A DNA stretch of 64,000 nucleotides from Rhynchopus euleeides (taxonomy: Eukaryota > Euglenozoa > Diplonemea > Diplonemida > Diplonemidae), in contig OY723250.1 of assembly GCA_963210315.1 (NCBI GenBank), forward strand, positions 1,736,001-1,800,000. Reading direction: 5' to 3'. The position numbers were made by a program, and so were the translations under genes. A model generated the notes under the pieces. The model saw only the letters and a program-made list of their open reading frames with translations. It did no database searches and was not told the origin of the DNA. Below are positions 30,892-42,508 of this stretch, piece after piece (within the stretch, counting starts at the first letter, position 1; each line of letters begins with the position of its first letter).

Positions 30892-31839
30892 CAGGGTATA
30901 AGATAGACTTTTTTTCTGGCGCCGTTTTCCGGTTTTTCTGGTTTTGAAATTTTTCGCGCGCGCCTTCGGCGCGCGCGACCCGCGCAAACCCTCTCAGAAT
31001 CACACCTAACACGGCTGGACCAGGCTCTGCCGAACAGCAGTGGCGTGTTGCTCCACGCAGCTCCCCGAAGGGACGGAACTGAGCTTTCAATGCGTCCACG
31101 TACTGACGGAGCGCGGCTTCGCATCACCTCCCGCATCAGGACAAACCCCCCTGAGGGTGCTGCTCTGCTGGTACGCCTCACGAAGGGCAACTACCTTCAT
31201 GGTCGAGCTTGTTGCATGACCACCCCCTTGAGGCAGTCAGTCAGACGATGCGCACAACGTGCGCTCATGCGAACACCAGCGGGTGTCTCCAACACTGCAC
31301 AAATCGCGGTCCCGCCAGAACCCGAATCCGTCGATCCTCTCCAAAGCGGACATGCACTCCCGAAAACATCGGAGTTTGCATGTGCCATCCCCAGCAAGGC
31401 AAACGTGCTCGAGACAAGGTCGTAGCTTGCGTGGATGACAGGGTGGTCCTTGGCAGTGTGCACCGCAACGAGATTGAGTGCATGCGCTCGGCAAGCCGCC
31501 CAGAAGGAGTACGGTGCGGTCGGAATGATCAAGCTACCGGAGTATCTCGAAACTTCAAACAGGGAAGACCCGCATGACGAGGACATCACCACCCACCGGG
31601 TCCCGCTGGGCTCCTTTTCTCCGCTTCTCTGCTTTCTTTTGACTGTTTGAGCTCCGTGCGGATCACGATGGGGTCACTTTCCATATTTTTTTGGCTAATG
31701 TTCCCACTGGTTGACTGTCACAAAGGTTCCCCAAAAACCGGCGAAAATCCGATCGGCCTTTTTTTTTTTTTTCCAGAAAACCGGAAACCGGGAAACCCTG
31801 GTTTTGAAAACCGGAAAACCAGACCTATCTTATCCCCTG
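30892..31839 (-). mobile_element. hAT element with 8-bp target duplication
   Basis: Left end CAGGGTATAAGATAGA, right end the complement of CAGGGGATAAGATAGG (14 of 16 match). GCGTAGCC flanks both sides exactly (30884-30891, 31840-31847). An 8-bp duplication and CAGGG ends are hAT hallmarks. At 948 bp it is too short for a full transposase, and the piece inside is on the - strand. Confidence 0.8.
31197..31592 (-). pseudogene. hAT transposase fragment
   Basis: About 130 residues open on the - strand. CRAHALNLVAVHTAK followed by SYDLVSSTFALLG resembles the C-x-AH-x-LNLV block of hAT/ZMYM-type transposases, where the region after the catalytic Asp meets the insertion domain. Nothing else of a transposase is complete: no BED finger and no C-terminal dimerisation domain in frame. 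It lies inside the 948-bp element, which supports the call. It is a deletion derivative that would need a transposase from elsewhere. Confidence 0.5.
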
Positions 31840-31887
31840 GCGTAGCCAACTCAGGAAACTTTTCACCGTGCGGATCCTTGCGAACAC

Positions 31888-31985
31888 TTCACACGCCCGG
31901 CAGGCTGGTGGGGTGTTCTGCGTTCGAAGAACACAAACTGTCGTTGCTACCTTCTCTCTTGAGATTCACTCGGTTGCATTAGTTT
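31888..31985 (+). repeat. 98-bp dispersed repeat, copy 1
   Basis: Nearly identical to 34008-34105, both containing GTGTTCTGCGTTCGAAGAAC and GATTCACTCGGTTGCATTAG. A weak copy of its end lies at about 55377. Confidence 0.75.
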
Positions 31986-34007
31986 CCCCCCGGAGTTGCG
32001 CCAGCGGCGCAGGAAACTGTGCGAGGCAGATCATGCAGGACACACCGCACCCGCAGCAGGCCTGTTGGGGGAGTGTGTGGGTGGCTCTCTCCATCCGCAA
32101 ACTCTCCCCGCCGGTTCCCTGCTCTCCCGTTTCTGATCTGTAGACACACGGTTTTTCGGCGACGCTTCCTTTTTTGCTGTATTTTTTTTTGGCTCGGACA
32201 TCCACACAACGTCACATCCACACAACAGTGCCCCCAGGGGGCCCTGCCGAGCCCACCTCTCCTCACCCTCTGCGAGCCAGCCCTGCACACACTCCCTTTA
32301 TCCCAGGGTCCCACACCCTTTATGGGCGGGAATAGTGAAGTGCGTGTTGAGGCTGCGGGCTGTTTGATTCTGCCATACCTCGCGGTGCCCGGGTGCCCCC
32401 CCCCCCCCCCCCAAACCTTCTTGACTAACATTGCAAGAAGGTGCTGGGTGACTTGCTTTTCCATTCACTCTCGACGATCAAATCCCCCCCCCCCCCCCCC
32501 TCCCAAACATTCTTTCCGTCCCCCCCACCCCCTTTCCCTTCACTGCTCCCTCAGCCCAGCGTCATCCCAGGGCCTGGGCCAATGGCACAACGATCTTGCA
32601 AAGTTGAATCGGTGGAAAAAATCCCCCCCAGCATTCAGTGTGTTGCCTATGTGCTCCTCCCTGAGGTGTTGAGAAGGTGGGGGGGGGAGGGGGGGGGGTG
32701 GTTTTTAATTATCGTGTGGTGGGTCCATCGCATTCCCTTGTGATGAACGGGGGGGGGGGGGGGGTGGGGGGTGGAGAGGTTCCGTGCTTCGTGATGCGCC
32801 TTCCAGCTGCGCACCAAAGTATCGGAGCAAGAATCGAAAAGTAGGGGGGGGGGTCAGGAACAAAATATTTACATCGGGATTCTGTAAACGTGGTGTCAGG
32901 TTGGGGAGGGGGGGGGGGGTATATTATTCTCCTGCGTGCCTTTCCCTCCCCGTGTGGAGAGTCGAGATCGCACCAGGGGCAGGCTGCTCTGCGCGTCCTA
33001 CACTGCTCCAACACTGATGCTCTGGTGGTTTCGCGCGTGTGTCGGGCTGTCTCATTCAAGCTGATGTCCACACCGTGCCGAGCCCTCCCCTGTATCTCAC
33101 TGTCTATCCTCAATACAATCTAGCTCTTGGGATTCTTGTGGTGTCGTGCCCAGCCCGCTGGCACTTTGTCTTTGCTGTGGTCAGCCGGCAGGGATAGGTC
33201 TGTTGTGTGCTCTTCTTTTTCAGCACATTTTTGATGTGGGCGGTGTGACGTGTCCTCACTCGCGATACCTATCATTAGTGGGGTGTGGGTGTGGAGGCGG
33301 CAACGTATCAAAGGAAACGGAATCAGATGCAGCAACGAGCGTAGTGACACTTTTTGTCACCTCATGCAAGGAAGGAGGGTGGAAATCGAACACGAAAGAG
33401 TAGCACCGCTGCACCAAGCAGTGTGATCAAGCTTTGGTAGCAGTGAGTCTTCGCCATCGGCAAGTTTTAGGAATAGTTTGGTGTATATTAGGGGAGGGTA
33501 GGGGACACTCCTATGTACACCGGGAGATATACACCTGGACCCCGGTACCCGGGGAAGTGAAAGACCGCCTCGTGTAGGAAATCTCAATGGGGAGGGGCCT
33601 TCCAGCCTTCACCCTCAGAGAGGAGAAGAAGAAGAAGAAGAAGGGCAGCAAAATGAGCCGCCCTCACAACACTGGCTGTAAAGTGGCACACAGTGACACT
33701 TCGCGAATGCCCCACCCCCACCCCATTCTGTAACGGCTCTACTTCTATTTCGCTTCCCCCCCTATTCTGCAACGGCTTGCGTGTTTGTGGGTTACAAAAA
33801 TAGGAGACCTGCCAGCCTCCTCCCAAAAAAAAACCCCCCCCCCCACCTCTGGCACCGTTGCGAATGCCCCCATTTTGCCGCGTTTTTGTTTATCCGAACG
33901 GACCAAACCTGCGAGACGCCTGATCTGATGATGGCTGTGGTTCCAAGGCAGGTGGGTGGGGGGGGTGGGGTGCTGATGATGGCTGTGCCTGTATTTTTTT
34001 GTCCAAC
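31986..34007. other. Intergenic, no gene seen
   Basis: Many C or G runs of 9-20 bases (32399-32412, 32486-32500, 32749-32764, 33832-33843), a GAA run at 33626-33644, and at 33225-33370 one copy of a repeat shared with 53155-53310. Confidence 0.5.
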
Positions 34008-34105
34008 TTCACACGCCCGGCAGGCTGGTGGGGTGTTCTGCGTTCGAAGAACACAAACTGTCGTTGCTACCTTCTCTCTTGAGATTCACTCGGTTGCATT
34101 AGTTT
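34008..34105 (+). repeat. 98-bp dispersed repeat, copy 2
   Basis: Lies 150 bp before the cyclase start, so it may overlap its promoter or leader. Confidence 0.75.
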
Positions 34106-34254
34106 TCACGCCTCCAAGCCTGAACCGCCGCCACCCCCCCCCCCCTCCCCCCTCTCCGCCAACACCCACCCCTGGCACAGCGAACGGACCGCCGTGCCAC
34201 ATCTCACACACGCCTGCCTTCCTGCAGCCACACCACACCCCTCCACAGGCGCGC

Positions 34255-36921
34255 ATGGCGGGGGACCCGGGTGGGGGTGTTTGGGGTATATGGCTGCCCG
34301 CACTCCCGCGCCCCCTTCTGGCAGCAGCGCTGCTGGTTGCAGTGCAATGCGCTGCCGCGGCACCCGTGGACGTGCAGGGCGAGGACCTCTCGAGCGGGGC
34401 CCTCCTCGATGAACACATCACTGTGATCGTCACCGCTGGAGCCTTCACCGTTGTGGTAATCTTCGGGGCATTCGCATGGCTGTGGGGCAGGCGCATCGCC
34501 CTGCCTGTGCTGCTGATGGTGGTGATGTCGGTGGCGCTCCTGGCGGTCGGGATCACCGCCTGGACCGTGACGTACACTACCCCGAGACGGGTGATAGAGC
34601 AGACACAGCGCAGCCTACTAGCGACATCCGCAAAAGAGGCAATCGCGAAGGTGCGCAGCGAGTTGCAACCGGGCGTGCACATCGTACAGCTGACTCACCA
34701 GCTGGCAGAGGCGGGGCAGGAGATCGACCTGCGGTCGCAGTGGCCAGTGCCACAGGTGTATCTATCGCGGCTGTTGGACACCGTCGGCGTGCTGTCATCC
34801 TCGACTTATATGCTGTACTACGGCACGGCAGAGGGGCGCCTGCAGGGGGTAAAGCCTGAGATCGACGGGGTATCGCACCACACGACTTGCGTGCTGCCTG
34901 AGGATAACATCCCCAACTGGGTGACCTGCACAGCCCTCGACTTCGACAGCAACGACACCTGCCTCTCGCACAAGCTGTCCAATTCATGCGGGGACCGGAC
35001 TGTGCAGGACAGGAAGTGCCTCTACACCTGCGGCGCGGTTGCGGAAAGTAAGGATCACTGCTTCGGGACCAGCACATCGCTGCGCTACATCAACATCCCG
35101 GTGAACAACGTGAAGGAGGTTGATGCATATGGGAGGGTCGTCAAAGACTTCGGCGCGGTTGATGAGGACTTCCGTGGGGCATTCTACTACAAGCCGTACG
35201 ACCCGAGGGTCAGGCCGTGGTACAACATGGAGGGAGAGCCAGACGAGTCGGGTGTGATGTGGTCGGAGCCGTACGTCTTCATCGCTGGGGGAGGCATGGG
35301 CATTACGGCTGCGGCAAGGGTCCTCTCGCGCAACGGGAGTCACGAAGGGACTGTAGCACTCGACTTCTCGACGGTGTCGATGCGGGATATCATGAACGAG
35401 CTCCGCCCGACGGAGAACACCATTTCGGTCCTGCTGCTGACCAACGGGCACCTTCTGGGGACAAGCCTGGCTTAGAGCGAGCTCGCGCTTGACTCCGGCA
35501 TCCCTTCCAGGCGTGAGTCGATGTTCAACATCGCGGAGTTCCGGGAGGAGTCAGAGATCCGGGGCGTCCTCAACATCCTGATGGGTCGGCACGGAAACCT
35601 CACAGAGGCGATGCGGCATGAGGATCTGTTTATGCTGGACGAGCATGTCGTGATGTCCTTTCCTGTGCGGATCGCAGGCGGCCTCGAACTCGTCCTCGCG
35701 ATGCGCCTCCCCTACAGCGACATGATGTCGGAAGCAGACACCTGGTCCATGAGAGCCCTTAAAATTGCAGTGGCGATCAGTGTTGTGTGTGCCTCTATCG
35801 TCTTCATCCTGGTGAAAGTGATTCTGAAGCCGCTGCAGCGGCTTGCGACAGAGATGCGTGATGTGGTGATGCTGCGGCTGGAGGATCACACGGGGCCCAC
35901 GGAGTTCAGCCGTATCGTGGAGGTGGCGGGGATGCAGGAGTCGTTTGGCGAGATGGTGGCGAACCTCATGGAGTACCGCCAGTACCTCCCACAGAGCGTG
36001 CGCTGCGCGACGGACAACGAGCCGGAAGAGGATGAGTCGGATAGCACCGCCGTGCACCCCGGCCCCTTCAACGCGGCGGCAGGTGGGGATAAGGCGGCTG
36101 GTCGGAGCGCTCATGCGAACCCCTTAGTCAGCAGGAATTCTGGCCCGGAAGTGCTCGTCACGTCAGGGGATGGGGCTGGGTGGGCAGGCCAGGCACGTGG
36201 CGACCCCATGCTTTCGGCGGCGCTGCGGGGGAAGCATGTGTCGCTCGTGATGATGAACGCGGCAAACTTCCACCGCATTGCGCGGTCCGTCTCTCCGAAG
36301 GTGCTGAGTGTGGTGTATGCGAAGTACCTGGAGCCGGTTGTCGCCACCGCCCGGAAATACCGCGGTATTGTCGACGAGTTCAGCGGTGACCACGTCCACC
36401 TCTCCTTCAACACGACGCTGCAGAGCCCGACGCACAAGCTGAGGGCCGTGGAGTGCTGCTCCGCGCTCGTGCAGGTTTATGGCGCCATGCTCTTTCCTGA
36501 GCTCGCGCAGTCGTCCCACACGGAGACACGGGAGACCACAAAGCTGAAGGTCAACCTCGCTGCAGGGAGCGGGCGCGCTCTGTGTGGCAATATGGGGTGC
36601 AGCGTGCTGAAGCGGTACACAGTAATCGGGACATGCGCATCGTACTTGCGTGTCCTGGAGAGGTGGGGTGCGACCTGGGCCGTCCCGGTCCTTGTTGACG
36701 ATGTCATCGGGGACGACATCGGCGTCTCTGCTGCTTACGAGCGGAGGAAGATTGCACGGGTGGAGCCCGGCCCCATCGACGCTAAGCTGCGGAGCGTGTA
36801 CGAAATAGTGCGGCCTTTGTGTGGGGTCAAGGTGGAGGAGTGGATGTACCAGCTCGACAGCATCTGCAGCCTCTCGGACTACCGACTACGCCAGAGCGCA
36901 TCAGGAGCTGGACCGCTGTGA
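34255..36921 (+). pseudogene. Receptor-type class III cyclase gene with in-frame TAG
   Basis: Reads as signal-like segment (about 11-36), hydrophobic segments about 54-77 and 84-108, an extracellular Cache-like sensor (about 115-440; KPYDPRVRPWYN is the typical Cache stretch), a membrane segment about 497-524, a HAMP-like linker, and a class III nucleotide cyclase domain about 662-848 (TVIGTCASYLRVLERWG). Codon 407 (35473-35475) is TAG, but the same frame continues in plain coding sequence to 36921. No GT donor nearby allows a short intron to skip it. Near the end, GACTACCGACTACG looks like a 7-bp duplication; the frame after it reads DYARAHQELDRCEDV to about 37050 and looks more natural. The first metal-binding Asp is Asn (MMNAANF), while the second (SGDH) remains. 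It may be a decaying gene, a sequence error, or a degenerate regulatory cyclase. Confidence 0.65.
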
Positions 36922-38502
36922 GGACGTCACAGTGCCTGTCTCTCCCCTGCGCCAGTGGATCACCGACTGCCAGCGCCGCGGCGAAGCGCCACACCCCCTG
37001 CCGCTTTATGCACCGCCTCCGCCCGTGGCCGTGCGTCCTTCCCTTCTAAGCACCAGCAGTGGCGTGCGTCCACGCCACCCTCCTGTTACACGCAGCGAAG
37101 TGCTCGAGCTCAGTGCAGTCTCTCACGACACAGTATGATGGTGAGAATGGTCTTGCCTGAATGGTGCGCAAAACGTGACATTTTTGATTGAACCCCACAC
37201 GCCAGTAGATAATCACATCCGCATGTGGCCAGGAAAGAGCCAGACTCTTTGTTGTTTCGTTCCAACGTAAGGAGGGGCGTCAGTGCACCTTCTGCTTGCA
37301 CACTCACCGTAGTCGGATAGATTGTTATTCGAATAGTGATGTGCATGCTGTGGATCCGGGAATGCATCTTCATATCTGAAATAAACCCTTTTTTGTTGCA
37401 GCCAATGGAATCCTGGTTCAATCCACCCGCCCCCACCCCCCACCCCCCCCGACATCCTTCTTGCACTGCGGCTTCACAGCTGTATATCGTCATCTGCCAA
37501 GCTACAGTAACAACGCTGTACTGCGGTCGGACATATGTGGCGCAGAACTTTCATATGTGATGTGCAGGGCAGGAGGTGTCACCGAAGCCATATCGAAGGA
37601 GGGTTCCAGCTGGCCCTGCCTGATTGTGCCTGATTTTCCCTGTTGATGACACGAGAGCGGCTTGAAATTCTGTTCTTTCGGTTACTGGCGTTGTGTCTCT
37701 TGTTGCATTTCTATCTGCCAAGCTCCTTGTTGGAAAGTGTGTAGCCTTCCAAATAGCGGAGCTCAAAAGAACGGATGTGCAGCTGACATCAAATGCCAAG
37801 AAAGATTTAAAGCAGCGGGGCTGCACGGACACGAGATTCAAAAATGGAACCGCCGAAACGTCAAAAGTTGCGTAGGTTTCAGGAAACTTTTCACTGGACT
37901 TTGCCGCCCCGTGTAGGGTTGTTCAGCAGAAAAGCCAACTATTGTTGACCCGCTTCTCTTGACATTCATCAGGTCTCATGGTTGTTCTTGGCGCTGTCCA
38001 TGCAGGACCCACTCTAGATTCGGCACAAAACCCCCCTGAAACTCGCCCCTAGTCACGGGCCTCGGTTGCAGGGGAGCACTCAATTGATCAGACAGCGCAG
38101 CCTCCTGATGCACCCCCACACTTCCGAGTATCTTGCAGTGTGTGCAAAATCAGTAACAAAAAAAACCGCAGGGGTTGCACATATATTTCAGTTTGTGGTA
38201 GTGTGTGGCTCCATGCGGAACATGTTCGGGTACCACCAACATGCCAATTGAAAGAGAGATTCAAAAAAGACTAACGTGACCGCGATTGTTCGTGCTTCTG
38301 GACGGCGCCTCAAATTTTACTCACAACTTGTCCCTTGCGAGTGAAAATCATTGATCTTCAACGCCTCTGTTTGCCTCTGTATACAAAGGACTGTGCAGAA
38401 GGACCCTAGTTGTATTCAACCACGCCTGGACCCCCACCTCGCCCCCCACCCCCTCTCGCGCCGCCGGAGGGTATGCAGGGTGGGGGGGGGGGGGGCCCGG
38501 CT
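36922..38502. other. Intergenic, no convincing gene
   Basis: The first 130 bp may be the displaced 3' end of the cyclase frame. The rest has no recognisable domain in any frame. At 37868 there is a short match to the CAGGAAACTTTTCAC sequence beside the hAT insertion. Confidence 0.4.
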
Positions 38503-39060
38503 AAGTTGGCGTGATACGTATCGCGTATCAGATACGTATCACGTATCACGATTCGCGTCTCGCGTATCACTGCATGGGGTCAGTGTTTTCGGTCCCCATA
38601 CCCAGGAGCCAGCAGATTGCCTTTCAGGGGGTCTGGGGGGCGGAGCCCCCCAGCCGCCGGAGGCCACGGTAGTGAACATATGTTCTCAGGCTGACTTCAG
38701 TCAAGCACCTGACCAAATTCGGTGGGTCATTGGGACAATAGTTCGGAATCGCCCTGCTCCCTGGGCCCCAGTGGGCCCAGGGGGCGGGGGCAGATCAGAA
38801 ATAATATTCTAGTAGAGCAGGCTGGTCAGACCTGCCCGCCCAAGGTTTCGGACTGAAATTAAATAGGTGGGGCAGCTGCCCGACCTGCCCGACCAGGCAC
38901 GAGATCACTGTACACCCTATCCGGACGCCGTATCGGATACGTGTCTAGAAAGGGGCTTGGGGGCACGCCTGCCGTATCAGCGCCGTTGCCGTATCGGATA
39001 CGTATCACGTATCGCCCCCGCCAAAAAGGTGCTCTGAAACGCGTATCATGCCAACTTAGC
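38503..39060. mobile_element. MITE-like element, ends GGCTAAGTTGGC
   Basis: Terminal inverted repeat GGCTAAGTTGGC(G/A)TGATACG at about 38500 and 39041-39061. Next to both ends are palindromic GATACGTATC runs. A GC-hairpin repeat sits inside at 38625. G/C runs at the flanks hide any target duplication. No coding content. Confidence 0.65.
38625..38695 (+). repeat. GC-hairpin repeat, copy 3
   Basis: Same core as copy 2, followed by GGTAGTGAACATATGTTCTC. Confidence 0.75.
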
Positions 39061-39105
39061 CCTAGGGGGGGGGGGGGGGTGGGTGGGTGGGAATATATAG
39101 GGGTC

Positions 39106-39274
39106 ACGGTGGACTCCCACCCCCTGGAGCGGGGGTCTGGACCCCCGCTGGCGGGAGTCTGCCCTGCTATTTTTGGTGCCCAGACGACCCCCGCGAGCGG
39201 GGGTCGGACCACGCCAGACCCCCGATATTCCGATATCCCAAAAAGGTGCACCCTGACGTGTGGGAGTCCACCGT
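39106..39274. mobile_element. 169-bp MITE, ends ACGGTGGACTCCCAC
   Basis: Perfect inverted ends ACGGTGGACTCCCAC and GTGGGAGTCCACCGT. Flanks GGTC and GGTT differ at one base, compatible with an old 4-bp duplication. The first seven bases equal those of the 3.4 kb element at 17191. Inside are short GC hairpins (AGCGGGGGTC..GACCCCCGCT). Confidence 0.65.
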
Positions 39275-40511
39275 GGTTGATTTTGGAGTGCTCTTGATGA
39301 GGAGAAATAAATAAAAAAAGAATAGTTCTTCTTACCTAACACCCCCCTCCCCCCGCGCCGCCGGGGGGAGGAGACAGAATGCAGACCAAAAAGTTTGTCT
39401 TGAGGCTCTCGCCTTTTCTTTCGCGTTATTTCCCCCGCCCCCGCCCCTTTTTGCTTAGCCTTCTTTCTTCAGAACACCCCCACACCCGCACCCACCCCCT
39501 GCAAGAATTGTGGTGGCAGCTATCTTCAAATCTGATCCGGTTTGGGAACGAAGTTCAAACCCAATCGCCCCCTCAACCCTCAAACCCCAACCTAAAAGCA
39601 GCGACCCTGCGGTGCATAGCTGAAGCTTCCAACTCCCCTACTGTATGACGATGAGGCAACAGCCATCGTATACACCAGGTTCACGAAAAGCCCCTCCCCA
39701 CGTGTGGCCTACAAACAAACAAACAACCGTACGCAAATACGCTACATTCTACAATCAAACCCCCCCTTTTTTTGGATTACGCTCGGGCACACCACCCCCA
39801 CCCCTCCATCCCGTTGAAAGAACTGGAAAGAAGGCTGCTCGTTATGGTATTTTTACTCTGTTACTCTCCTTTGCTGTCTCACCCACCCCTCTCCCCACGC
39901 TCTGCCATATGCCTATCGCATGCTTACAGCGTGGCCGTCTCCCCCCCCTCCCGACTACAGAATGCCGAGGATTCTGGTCTCGATTTGCACAGCTTTCTGA
40001 CAGAGAGGACATCTCTGGCACGCTCTCTCTCAGACTGCAGTGGATGTGTGTGCAATGCGAGCAAAAAACGGTATCTCCGTGAAGCGTGTCAGTTCGTGGG
40101 TGTTTTGCACAGCTTTCTCGGCAGAGAGGGTCACCACCTCGCTGCCTGGGCTGCTTCTGTGTGTGGTGTCTTGTTCATTTGAGGCGTCCCACACACCTGC
40201 GATTCAGTGTGGACGGTGTAGGGCGTAAAAAAAAGGATTGCCGGGGTTCTTTCGTTTTGTTTGTGCAACCTTCTGGTCACCTGCACGTTGGGGCGTGGAA
40301 TGTAGGTGAACAAAACATTGCTCCCACTGCAGCCTTTTTGGTTCTGAACGCCTTCCGTGAGCACGGTGCGTTTGGCACAAAAAATACGAAGTGCGAAGGT
40401 CCGCAGCAGTGTTGTGTCGTTCGTTGGTTTACTTTTTTTTTGCGCGGGAGAGCCAATCGCTTCTCCGCGAAGTCAAAAAAAGGGCGAAAGAAGTGTTTGC
40501 ATTTTCATTTT

Positions 40512-40737
40512 TACCAGTTACGAGCGACGAAGCGTAGCGAAGTCGCGAAGGAACGAAGGAAATCGTACGACTGAAGCTTTATAAGGATCACCTTCATGCC
40601 ACTACAGGGGCTTACACAACCTTTGACACAGGAGTGTTCGCTCAACAAAAAAGTAGCCCGAGTCTGCCTTTCTGCAGTTGCTGGGCAGGGTGTTTCTCTT
40701 ATTATAGCGAAAGGAGTACGATTTTCTCTTCTTGTTT
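40512..40737 (+). repeat. Dispersed repeat A
   Basis: Starts TTACGAGCGACGAAGC and ends GGAGTACGATTT, as at 26797-27012, with small indels. Confidence 0.65.
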
Positions 40738-41344
40738 TATGGCAATGAAACCAACGTGGTTATTTTTTTTGTTAGTTCGGCGTAGCCAACTGGGGAAACT
40801 TTCTGTGCCTTTAGCTGGATCGTGCGTCCCCACTCACACCACTTCATCAGATCGGGGAGTGGTGTACACAAAGAGTGGGGTCTGCGTTCCAACAAAACAA
40901 CTTTCGGCAGTAATTGGTTTGTTGTCTCGTTTTGCTGTCACTTTACGATCCAGCGGGGGCACAGATAATTTCTCTTCTAACAACCACCCCCATCCCCCCC
41001 CCCCCCTCTGCCCCTGCATCGTTGCTGAAAATTCACAGCCTCTTTGTGAGATGGGGAGACACCTGCACAATCCGAAAAAATAAAGTCTCTCTGTGATGAA
41101 CCCTCTTCCCGCCCTCCCAGTGCCCATGCGTGCAAGGGTGCTGAGTTGCTTGCATCCCCCTCTCCCCCCCGGCTCGAAAGGCCAGAAAATCCCACCTCTC
41201 CACCGTGCGGTGGCTAACCTTGTCATGATATATCCCTCAGTAGTTCCTATGTAAATTTAAAAGCAACACACCACGGCGTAGATGCGAAAAGACGGGTGAC
41301 ATTCCCTCACACGCGTAGGATGTGTGTGGCAGTGGGACCACATC

Positions 41345-41740
41345 AAGGGCACGAGGCTCGGGTGAGGTCCGCGCTGCTGCAAAAAATATATCTCGCGTGT
41401 GTGTCACAGACACAGTGGAAGTATCATCCGAGTCCACTCGGTGCCGCCTGCACTGAAAAAATATATCTTTAACGTGTGTGTGAGTGACAGTGGAGATTCA
41501 CATCAAGAGCACTGTGTTTGGTGTGATCCGCACAAAAATACTATTCACGCGTGTGGGTACAGTGGAGGTATTCTTAGAGTTCGCTCGGCGGGGCCTACAC
41601 TATGCATCAAACAAAGATCAATACTGTGACCCAGGTTTGGCCTCAGATGCGTGTGCCTTGCATGGCCAAAACAAAATGTTCAAAAAATTGTTGAAGGAGG
41701 TTATCACCAGAGTTCGCTCGGTGTGACCGACGCTCAATAA
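41345..41740. repeat. Diverged tandem repeat, period about 75 bp
   Basis: Units contain CGTGTGTGT, ACAGTGGAG and GAGT(C/T)C(A/G)CTCGGTG, followed in several units by AAAAATATATCT. A related two-unit stretch lies at 63330-63480. Confidence 0.55.
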
Positions 41741-42508
41741 ACAGCTTTGGCATATAGCGGGGTGCTGTGTGGGAGGTTCACAGGTGGGAGGAGGGTTGTG
41801 ACCCTTCCCTGCCCCGAACATCAGCAACACCTCAGGGTGCGGCAGGGGCCACTGGAGGCCTCACGGAATTCACCAATAATTCACTTGAGAGATCTTCCCG
41901 TGGTGACACTGCCGCTTCCCCCTTTCGACAAGGCAACGGTGAAGAAGTCCCCGGCCGCCGCCACACCTGGATGGGGGCTCGAAGTGCCTCACACCGGGTC
42001 CCTCCCCTCCTGGTGGTCCACCGGCAGGCAAGTTCGCAAAAAAAAGGTGGTCGTCTCGTCAAGGTGTCGCAGCAAAACTGACGCCCGTGAAAATTATAAG
42101 CTATCACTGACCAGGCCCAAGAAGCGAACACGCTGCTGCGCCCGGGGCAGGCCTGGATGTGTGGGTGGGGTGTCGATCGGAAAAGTCGTGCGGCTGTTCA
42201 GCCCACGTGCAACCCTCGAATATTGCCTGGCTCGGAAATGGCATCCATGTGTGTGGTGGTTAATAGTGAAAAGAGTCCCACGGCGGAACGAACCTTCCCC
42301 TGACATCAAAAGTGCTGTCCCGCTGTCCCCACCACACCCTGTCTTCCCCTGGGGGACAGGGGTGTCCCCCAGTCTGTCGTAGAACATTCGCGTCGAATCC
42401 AGAGCCCCCCCCCCCCCCTAGGGAATCCGACTCCCTGTTTGTTCTAACGGAACCCTGTGTCCGAAAAAATCTTTTTGGCATATTTGGGCATCTACCAACG
42501 ATTTCTTA

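Larger units (their letters stand above)
39279..42506. other. Intergenic region with repeats, no convincing gene
   Basis: Contains repeat A at 40512-40737, an uninterrupted copy of the hAT target sequence near 40775, and tandem repeats at 41345-41740. Open frames are short or low in complexity. Confidence 0.45.

Noticed and set aside
41747-42382. 211-codon open frame
   Set aside because: No domain, odd composition with many Arg/Pro/Cys, and other frames also open.
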